Shown piece after piece: positions 58,907 through 64,000 of a stretch of DNA of 64,000 nt. The notes beneath the pieces were generated by a model. It was not told the origin of the DNA. It made no database searches and was given only the letters and a program-made list of their open reading frames with translations. Position 1 is the stretch's first letter; each line of letters opens with the position of its first letter. The DNA lies in NCBI RefSeq assembly GCF_000739775.1, contig NZ_BBJH01000051.1, forward strand, positions 1-64,000, written 5' to 3'. The stretch is from Paraburkholderia heleia NBRC 101817 (GTDB lineage: Bacteria > Pseudomonadota > Gammaproteobacteria > Burkholderiales > Burkholderiaceae). Both the position numbers and the translations under genes were made by a program.

Positions 58907-59520
58907 AGCCGTTGACCTTGCCCGGCGCTGGCGAGCGCGAGCGCCGTGCGTGCCAGCCGCACGCCCAGCGCACTCGCGAGCGTCTTCTCGTCGGCGTTCA
59001 AGCCGTGGCCGCGCGCGTCCTGGCGCGCGTGATGCGAGGCGCCGTAGGGCGTGCCGCCGCCCTGCGTGGTCGTGAGCGCGCTCTCCGTATAGGGGATGCC
59101 CACGAGCAGCATGCCGTGATGGAGCAGCGGCAGCATCATCGAGAGCAGCGTGCTTTCCTGGCCGCCGTGCAGGCTGCCCGTCGACGTGAACACGCAGGCG
59201 GGCTTGCCCGCGAGTGCACCCGCAAGCCATTGCGGCGTGGTGCCGTCGAGAAAGTACTTGAGCGGCGCGGCCATGTTGCCGAAGCGCGTGGGCGAACCGA
59301 GCGCGAGACCCGCGCATTCTTCGAGGTCGCGCAGTTCGACGTAGGGCGGGCCGTCGGAAGGGATATCGGGCGCGGTGGCCTCGCAGACCGTCGAGACGGG
59401 CGGCACCGTGCGAACGCGCGCTTCGGCGCCGGGAACACTGTCGATACCCTGGGCGATGGCGCGCGCGAGTTCGCGCGTCGCGCCGTGTCGGCTGTAATAG
59501 AGCACAAGAATCGGTTTCAT
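58903..59520 (-). CDS. wrbA: WrbA-type NAD(P)H:quinone oxidoreductase
   Basis: A 205-residue flavodoxin-like FMN enzyme. The FMN-phosphate loop is YYSRHGATRELARAIAQGI near the start, with the WrbA tetramer motif GSPTRFGNMAAPLKYFLD and TSTGSLHGGQESTLLSMMLPL. It reduces quinones by two electrons, limiting oxidative stress. The ATG at 59520 is at the usual site. The downstream DUF2069 gene overlaps by 4 bp. It is divergent from the YihY gene. Confidence 0.9.
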   Translation of the reverse strand: MKPILVLYYSRHGATRELARAIAQGIDSVPGAEARVRTVPPVSTVCEATAPDIPSDGPPYVELRDLEECAGLALGSPTRFGNMAAPLKYFLDGTTPQWLAGALAGKPACVFTSTGSLHGGQESTLLSMMLPLLHHGMLLVGIPYTESALTTTQGGGTPYGASHHARQDARGHGLNADEKTLASALGVRLARTALALASAGQGQRL

Positions 59521-59613
59521 CGGGCCTCGTCGGTGGACGGGATATTATAGGGGTTGGGTTTGCCGCCGATGCGCGGCAATCAACGTGTTCACGGCGGAGA
59601 GGAAGACGGGTCA

Positions 59614-60915
59614 ATGGATGTGCTGTCGAGGGTGAAGATCGATCTGGACATCGTGAAGCGGCTCGCGCGCTTCGCGGCGCGGCGCAGTCGCGAAGATCGT
59701 ATTCCGCAGGTCGCGGGCAGCCTCACGTTCACCACGCTGCTCTCGCTCGTGCCGCTCGCCACGGTCGCATTCGCGCTCTTTACCGCGTTCCCGATCTTCG
59801 CGTCGTTCCAGAACTCGCTGCAGGCCTTTCTCGCCGATCATCTCATGCCGGCGCAGATCAACAGCGAGATCTTCAAGTACCTGAACCAGTTCGCGTCGAA
59901 GGCCAAGGGCCTCACGACGATGGGCATGATCGTGCTCTTCGTCACGTCGGTCATGACGATGATGACCGTGGAGTCGGCCTTCAACCTGATCTGGCGCGTG
60001 CGCAAGGCGCGGCCGTTAGCGCAGCGCGTGCTCGTCTACTGGGCCATCCTCACGCTCGGGCCGATCCTGATCGGCGTGAGCCTGTCGATCTCCTCGTACG
60101 TGTTCACGCGTTCCGCTGTGATCGCGACCGAGCAGCACGTTTCGGGCATTTTCGACTGGATGCTCATCGGCGCCTCGCTGCCGCTCACGGCGCTCGCGTT
60201 CACGATGCTCTACGTCTACCTGCCGAACTGCCGCGTGCAATGGCGCGACGCGCTGGTGGGCGGCATCGCTGCGGCAATCGCGTTCGAGGCGGCCAAGCGC
60301 GGCTTTGGCTACTACGTGCGTCGCATTCCGACCTACACGGCTGTCTATGGCGCCTTCGCGGCAGCGCCGATGTTCCTGCTGTGGATGTACCTGAGCTGGT
60401 TCATCACGCTCGTGGGCGCGATGATCACCTCGGCACTGCCCGAAATCCGCACCGGGCGCTTTGACCGGCCGCGCTTTCCGGGCAGCGATCTGCTCGACGC
60501 GCTCGAACTGCTCGCGGGCCTCGCCGACGCGCGGGAAGCGGGCGAGCCGGGCCGCACGACCGAGCAACTGGCACAGCTGCTGCGGCGCGACCTGGCCACG
60601 GTAACGCGTCTGATCAACGGTCTCGAAGAGGATGAGCTCGTGGGGCGCCTCGAGCAGGAGGAACGCGCGAAAACGCTGTTTCTGCTGGTCGGCAATCCCG
60701 CGCGCATCACGGTCGCGCGCATCTTCGACCGCTTCGCGATCGATCGCGAGGAACTGGCGTATCAGCTCAAGTCGAGCAGTATCGACGCGCACCTGCTGCT
60801 GGGCGCGCTCGACAACGACAAGCTTGGCATTTCCCTCGCGTCGCTGATTGCGACGCGGCGTGTCCCGGTGCTCACGGAGGAGCATCCGCCGGTGCTCCCG
60901 CATCCGGCGGCGTGA
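59614..60915 (+). CDS. YihY/BrkB family inner-membrane protein
   Basis: A 433-residue protein. The N-terminal half (about 30-290) has six hydrophobic segments of the YihY/UPF0761 fold with GSLTFTTLLSLVPLATVAFALFTAFP and MYLSWFITLVGAMITSALPE. The C-terminal part (about 305-430) is soluble and resembles a winged helix (LRRDLATVTRLINGLEEDELVGR). The role is unresolved; the BrkB name comes from a Bordetella serum-resistance locus. The ATG at 59614 is preferred to 59554 for its GGAGAGGA site. Confidence 0.88.
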   Translation: MDVLSRVKIDLDIVKRLARFAARRSREDRIPQVAGSLTFTTLLSLVPLATVAFALFTAFPIFASFQNSLQAFLADHLMPAQINSEIFKYLNQFASKAKGLTTMGMIVLFVTSVMTMMTVESAFNLIWRVRKARPLAQRVLVYWAILTLGPILIGVSLSISSYVFTRSAVIATEQHVSGIFDWMLIGASLPLTALAFTMLYVYLPNCRVQWRDALVGGIAAAIAFEAAKRGFGYYVRRIPTYTAVYGAFAAAPMFLLWMYLSWFITLVGAMITSALPEIRTGRFDRPRFPGSDLLDALELLAGLADAREAGEPGRTTEQLAQLLRRDLATVTRLINGLEEDELVGRLEQEERAKTLFLLVGNPARITVARIFDRFAIDREELAYQLKSSSIDAHLLLGALDNDKLGISLASLIATRRVPVLTEEHPPVLPHPAA

Positions 60916-60919
60916 CGGT

Positions 60920-60946
60920 GCGGCGCGCCCATGACAGGCGCGCCGC
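60920..60946. terminator. GC hairpin between the YihY and DUF962 genes
   Basis: GCGGCGCGCC (60920-60929) pairs perfectly with GGCGCGCCGC (60937-60946). There is no T run on either side, so it is a strong structure, but an unusual terminator. Confidence 0.45.
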
Positions 60947-60961
60947 CGCATTGGATTCGAA

Positions 60962-61282
60962 TCAGAGAGAAATCTTGCCGCGGCAGATGTCCGCGAACAT
61001 GACCCAGTCACCCATCAGGCTGTAGATGGGGTGACGGAAGGTGGCCGGGCGGTTCTTCTCGAACTTGAAATGTCCGACCCACGCGAAGCCGTAGCCGCAC
61101 ACGATGGCAAGCGGCAGCCAGAGCCAGTTGCCGGTGGCGATCGCCATCGAGACGAAGCCGATCACGCCAAGCGACCCGATGAAATGCAGCCGCCGCGACA
61201 CGGGATGGCTATGCTCGCTCAGGTAGAACGGATAGAACTGCGCGAAGCTCGAAAAATGCTCGGGATGCGTGGTGGGTTGCAT
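60962..61282 (-). CDS. DUF962 (Mpo1-like) membrane protein
   Basis: A 106-residue protein of the Mpo1/YGL010W-like family. It starts FSSFAQFYPFYLSEHSHPVSRRLHFIG, with conserved His in LSEHSHP and in RLHFIG, and GYGFAWVGHFKFEKNRPATFRHPIYSLMGDWVM as the second conserved half. Yeast Mpo1 is an iron-dependent dioxygenase acting on 2-hydroxy fatty acids; whether this bacterial member does so is an inference. The start has AGGAGG. Confidence 0.85.
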   Translation of the reverse strand: MQPTTHPEHFSSFAQFYPFYLSEHSHPVSRRLHFIGSLGVIGFVSMAIATGNWLWLPLAIVCGYGFAWVGHFKFEKNRPATFRHPIYSLMGDWVMFADICRGKISL

Positions 61283-61377
61283 CGTCTCCTCCTTTCTGCG
61301 CGGTCACGCAGGGGATGGTTGATTCAGGCATTTTCCGGCGTTCCGAACGACCGTGCAACCCGGGCTCGGGTCAACTG

Positions 61378-62217
61378 TCAGCCGTTGCCCGCGCGCGGCG
61401 CTTGCTGCACCGCAAAAGCGTAGAGCGCATCGAGCGTCGCATCGGGCTGCTCCGTCATCAGCGCGTGGCCCGCGTTCAGCGTGACCGTGTCCACCGGCGT
61501 GCCGGCCTGTGCGAGCGCATCGGCGAGGGCGCGCGCCGCGCGCGGGGGCGTCATCGCGTCGCGTTTGCCGACGATCAGGCGCACCGGGCAGCGCACCTTC
61601 GCGGCACTGGCGAAGCCATCCGCGTAGGCGTTGCACGCCGCGAAATCGGTGTGGAAAAGCTGCGGCTCGCCGCGCGCGGACACACGCTCCATGAGCCGCC
61701 GGTTCACGCCGCGCAGCCAGAAACCGGGCCCGGGGCTCGACGGCTTGGCGGCGAGCGTCGAGTGCGACCACGCGTTGACGAGCGCAATCGCCTCCGGCTC
61801 GCGCTCCCGTGCGGCTTCGAGCAGGGTTGGCGCGACCGTCATCGGGAACGCGGTGGCGAGCAGGGCGATGCGCTGCGCGCGCTCGGGATGGCGCGCCGCG
61901 AATTCGAGCGCGATGAGCGAGCCCATGCTGTGGCCGGCGACGAAGGCCTGCGAGGCATTCACCGCATCCAGCAGCGCCGCGAGCCAGTCGGCGAGTGCGC
62001 CGATGCTTGTGAGCGCGGGGCCCGCGCTGCGCAGGTGGCCGGGCAGATCGACGGCCAGCGCATTGAAGCCGTGGTTCGCGAAATAGCGCGATTGCAGCGC
62101 CCAGACGCTGTGGTCGTGCTGCGCGCCGTGGACGAACACCGCGAACGGCAGCGCGCGGTCGATGGCGCGCGAGGCCGTGTAGACATAGGCCGGCTTGCCG
62201 GCGACGTCGACGATCAT
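61378..62217 (-). CDS. alpha/beta hydrolase
   Basis: A 279-residue alpha/beta-fold hydrolase. Oxyanion region FVHGAQHDHSVW, nucleophile elbow VAGHSMGSLIAL (Ser around 97), acidic residue in VGKRDAMTP (around 225), and catalytic His in LNAGHALMTEQPD (around 255). The substrate is unknown; metabolite-proteolytic or ester cleavage is plausible. The ATG at 62217 overlaps the metY stop as ATGA and has AAGGAGG upstream, so it is cotranscribed with metY. The frame extends to 62724 antisense to metY and is not used. Confidence 0.85.
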   Translation of the reverse strand: MIVDVAGKPAYVYTASRAIDRALPFAVFVHGAQHDHSVWALQSRYFANHGFNALAVDLPGHLRSAGPALTSIGALADWLAALLDAVNASQAFVAGHSMGSLIALEFAARHPERAQRIALLATAFPMTVAPTLLEAAREREPEAIALVNAWSHSTLAAKPSSPGPGFWLRGVNRRLMERVSARGEPQLFHTDFAACNAYADGFASAAKVRCPVRLIVGKRDAMTPPRAARALADALAQAGTPVDTVTLNAGHALMTEQPDATLDALYAFAVQQAPRAGNG

Positions 62218-63560
62218 GACGCCTCCTTGCCGGCAGACCTGGCTTTCGAAGCTTCCGTTTTTTGTGACGCCTTCAGCGCGCGCTTGAGGTCGTCGACCAG
62301 ATCGGCGGGGTCTTCGAGCCCGATCGAGAGCCGGATCGTGCCCTCCGCAATGCCGGCGGCGGCAAGCGCGGCGGCGTCCATGCGGAAATGCGTGGTGGAG
62401 GCGGGGTGGATCACGAGCGAGCGCGCGTCGCCGACGTTGGCCAGATGCGAGAACAGCGTGAGCGCTTCGATGAAGCGCTTGCCCGCCGCGCGGCCGCCGC
62501 GCAGGTTGAAGCTGAATACGGCGCCTGCGCCGCGCGGCAGCAGGCGCTTCGCCAGCGCGTAGTCGGGATGGCTCGGCAACTCGGGCCATGCGACCGATTC
62601 GACCGCCTCGTGCGCGGCGAGAAATTCGACGATGCGCCGCGCGTTCGCCACATGCCGCTCCATGCGCAGCGGCAGCGTTTCTATGCCTTGCAGCAACTGC
62701 CACGCGGCCTGCGGATGCAGGCACGCGCCGAAGTCGCGCAGGCCCTCGCGGCGTGCGCGCAGCAGGAACGGCGCGATGGTGCTTTCCTCGCTGAACACCA
62801 TGTCGTGAAAGCCCGCATAGGGTTCGGTGAGTTCGGGAAAGCGGCCCGACGCCTCGAAGTCGAACGTGCCGCCATCGACCAGCACGCCGCCGATCGTCGT
62901 GCCATGGCCGCCGAGGAACTTGGTGGCCGAGTGATAGACGAGATCCGCGCCGTGTTCGAAGGGGCGCAGCAGGTAAGGCGTGGTGAACGTCGAATCGACG
63001 AGGAGCGGCACGCCATGGGTGTGCGCGATGTGCGCGACGGCTTCGATGTCGAGCACATCGAGGCCGGGATTGCCGAGCGTTTCGCCGAACAGCAGGCGCG
63101 TGCCGGGCCGCAGCGCCGCGCGCCAGGCGTCGAGATCGCCCGGCTTCACGAAGGTCGTCTCGATGCCGAAGCGCTTGAGCGTGTAGTGCAGCAGGTTGTG
63201 CGAGCCGCCGTAAAGCGCCGCCGAGGCGACGATGTGCGAGCCCGCGCCCATGAGTGTTGCGATCGCGAGATGCAGCGCCGCCTGGCCGCTTGCGGTGCCG
63301 ATCGCGCCCGCGCCGCCTTCGAGCGCGGCCACGCGCTCTTCGAACACGGCGACGGTCGGGTTCGAGATGCGCGAGTACACGTGGCCCGCGCGCTCCATGT
63401 TGAAGAGCGCGGCGGCGTGGTCGGTGTCGCGAAACGAGAACGAGGTGGTGAGGTAGATCGGCGTCGCGCGGGCGCCGGTGGCCGGGTCGGGCGCCGCGCC
63501 GGCGTGCAGCGCGAGCGTGTCGAAACGGCTATCGGGATTGGATGCGGGATTCGATGACAT
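62214..63560 (-). CDS. metY: O-acetylhomoserine sulfhydrylase-type PLP enzyme
   Basis: A 448-residue Cys/Met metabolism PLP-dependent enzyme. Motifs are GHVYSRISNPTVAVFEERVAALEGGAGAIGTASGQAA near the start, and YHSATKFLGGHGTTIGG with the PLP Lys (around 228). The length and the start (RFDTLALHAGAAPDPATGARATPIYLTTSFSF) match O-acetylhomoserine aminocarboxypropyltransferase (MetY) rather than the shorter MetB/MetC/MetZ. It makes homocysteine from O-acetylhomoserine and sulfide. The start at 63560 is taken; an in-frame ATG at 63611 adds 17 residues. The alpha/beta hydrolase downstream is translationally coupled. Confidence 0.88.
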   Translation of the reverse strand: MSSNPASNPDSRFDTLALHAGAAPDPATGARATPIYLTTSFSFRDTDHAAALFNMERAGHVYSRISNPTVAVFEERVAALEGGAGAIGTASGQAALHLAIATLMGAGSHIVASAALYGGSHNLLHYTLKRFGIETTFVKPGDLDAWRAALRPGTRLLFGETLGNPGLDVLDIEAVAHIAHTHGVPLLVDSTFTTPYLLRPFEHGADLVYHSATKFLGGHGTTIGGVLVDGGTFDFEASGRFPELTEPYAGFHDMVFSEESTIAPFLLRARREGLRDFGACLHPQAAWQLLQGIETLPLRMERHVANARRIVEFLAAHEAVESVAWPELPSHPDYALAKRLLPRGAGAVFSFNLRGGRAAGKRFIEALTLFSHLANVGDARSLVIHPASTTHFRMDAAALAAAGIAEGTIRLSIGLEDPADLVDDLKRALKASQKTEASKARSAGKEAS

Positions 63561-63878
63561 CGTGGCGGCGCGGCCGGCGCGAACCGGCCTGATATCGAGG
63601 GTGAAAGGCATCGTAACACCGGCGGCGGGGCGCGGGGACGCCGGCCCGGGCGTTTTCGGGCCGGATGAAGGCCGCCCTGCGTGAGCGCCGGATGGCCGCG
63701 CACATGGCCGGTTTCACGCCGCAAAACTCCTCTCCATGGCTTTCGGCTGACGTTTCGGCGCGCCGCGGAGCGCCCGCCGCGCGGCTTTCCTTTTAACAAT
63801 CTTTCCGCTAGGATCGAATCAGGTAGGCATCTTTTCAGCATTTCCCCCATTACTAGCGGCATTCCTGGAGACACATCA
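63561..63878. other. 318-bp divergent intergenic region (metY / CBS protein)
   Basis: Contains the promoters of both genes but no gene of its own. The right half becomes AT-richer near 63790-63850, where the CBS gene's promoter should lie; the strongest candidate is TAGGAT around 63810 with a weak -35. A GC-rich inverted-repeat zone near 63620-63660 fits the metY leader. I checked by eye for a SAM- or SAH-type riboswitch upstream of metY and saw none I could support. Confidence 0.5.
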
Positions 63879-64000
63879 TGCGTGTCAGCGACATCCTCAA
63901 GGTGAAGGGCAACACGCTCTACACCGTCACGCCCGACACTGCGCTGCACGAGGCAGTCAACACCATGGCCGAGCACGATATCGGCTCGCTCGTGGTGATG
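63879..64000 (+). CDS. CBS-domain protein (5' end only)
   Basis: The window ends after 40 codons and part of the next. The start MRVSDILKVKGNTLYTVTPD followed by TALHEAVNTMAEHDIGSLVVM is the first CBS motif of small two-CBS proteins, which bind adenine nucleotides and regulate other enzymes. The ATG at 63879 has a GGAG site. The rest of the gene and its partner are outside the window. Confidence 0.85.

Noticed and set aside
63561..63878. SAM or SAH riboswitch upstream of metY
   Set aside because: Neither the sequence motifs nor a matching pair of helices could be supported by eye; only ordinary GC-rich repeats are present.
1..64000. CRISPR arrays, insertion sequences, toxin-antitoxin pairs and phage genes
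   Set aside because: Read on both strands, no regular spaced repeats, transposase, integrase or phage structural gene was found.

Overview
The window is about 64 kb of high-GC DNA, dense with long antisense open frames and with Proteobacterial gene content. Gene order and protein relatives (uppP followed by tRNA-Arg, glnS, a CaiB-type CoA transferase next to alaS, galU-valS-uvrD, and a NodT/FUSC/DUF1656/HlyD efflux operon) point to a chromosome of the family Burkholderiaceae, probably the Burkholderia/Paraburkholderia/Caballeronia group. Species is an inference. I see no insertion sequence, prophage, CRISPR array or plasmid gene, so this reads as core and soft-core chromosome.

Layout. 0-7 kb: two small envelope proteins, a DUF2288/MATE pair, an NlpD-like lipoprotein, a mutarotase, uppP, tRNA-Arg(TCT) and a PH-domain membrane protein. 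7-11.3 kb: a secreted phosphoesterase (acid phosphatase type) divergent from a di-heme cytochrome c peroxidase, with a Pho-box-like array between them, then a small exported protein and a Nudix hydrolase. 11.4-18 kb: glnS, a serine hydrolase, a CoA transferase and alaS. 18-24.4 kb: a LysR/MFS divergent pair, Nudix and thioesterase genes, an Ap4A phosphorylase-like gene paired with an adenosine-specific kinase, and an Fsr-type exporter. 24.7-26.5 kb: a chemoreceptor with a flagellar-sigma-like promoter.

26.5-38.9 kb is a complete-looking myo-inositol catabolic regulon. One strand carries an ABC importer (binding protein, permease, ATPase) followed by iolC (kinase fused to DUF2090), iolD, iolE and iolB. 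The other carries an RpiR-type regulator, iolG and a second Gfo/Idh/MocA dehydrogenase. The divergent control region holds two palindromes, one of which is GGAA-N6-TTCC. iolA is not in the window.

38.9-49.4 kb: a TusA-like protein, galU, valS, uvrD, an MTA/SAH-type nucleosidase, prpE and an orphan hydrogenase-protease homologue that has lost its nickel ligands. 49.6-55.7 kb: a four-gene aromatic-acid-type efflux operon with a divergent LysR regulator. 55.8-64 kb: a 47-residue membrane peptide, a metallophosphoesterase with an FAD oxidase, a WrbA-like quinone reductase with a DUF2069 protein, a YihY/BrkB protein, a DUF962 protein, metY with an alpha/beta hydrolase, and the start of a CBS-domain protein.

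The least expected items are a compact promoter-hairpin-terminator cassette at 2793-2903 that looks like an unannotated small RNA, the three-repeat Pho-box array at 8802-8830, the degenerate hydrogenase protease at 48741-49376, and several very small membrane proteins. Nothing here amounts to a wholly new multi-gene system; these are the leads I can support.
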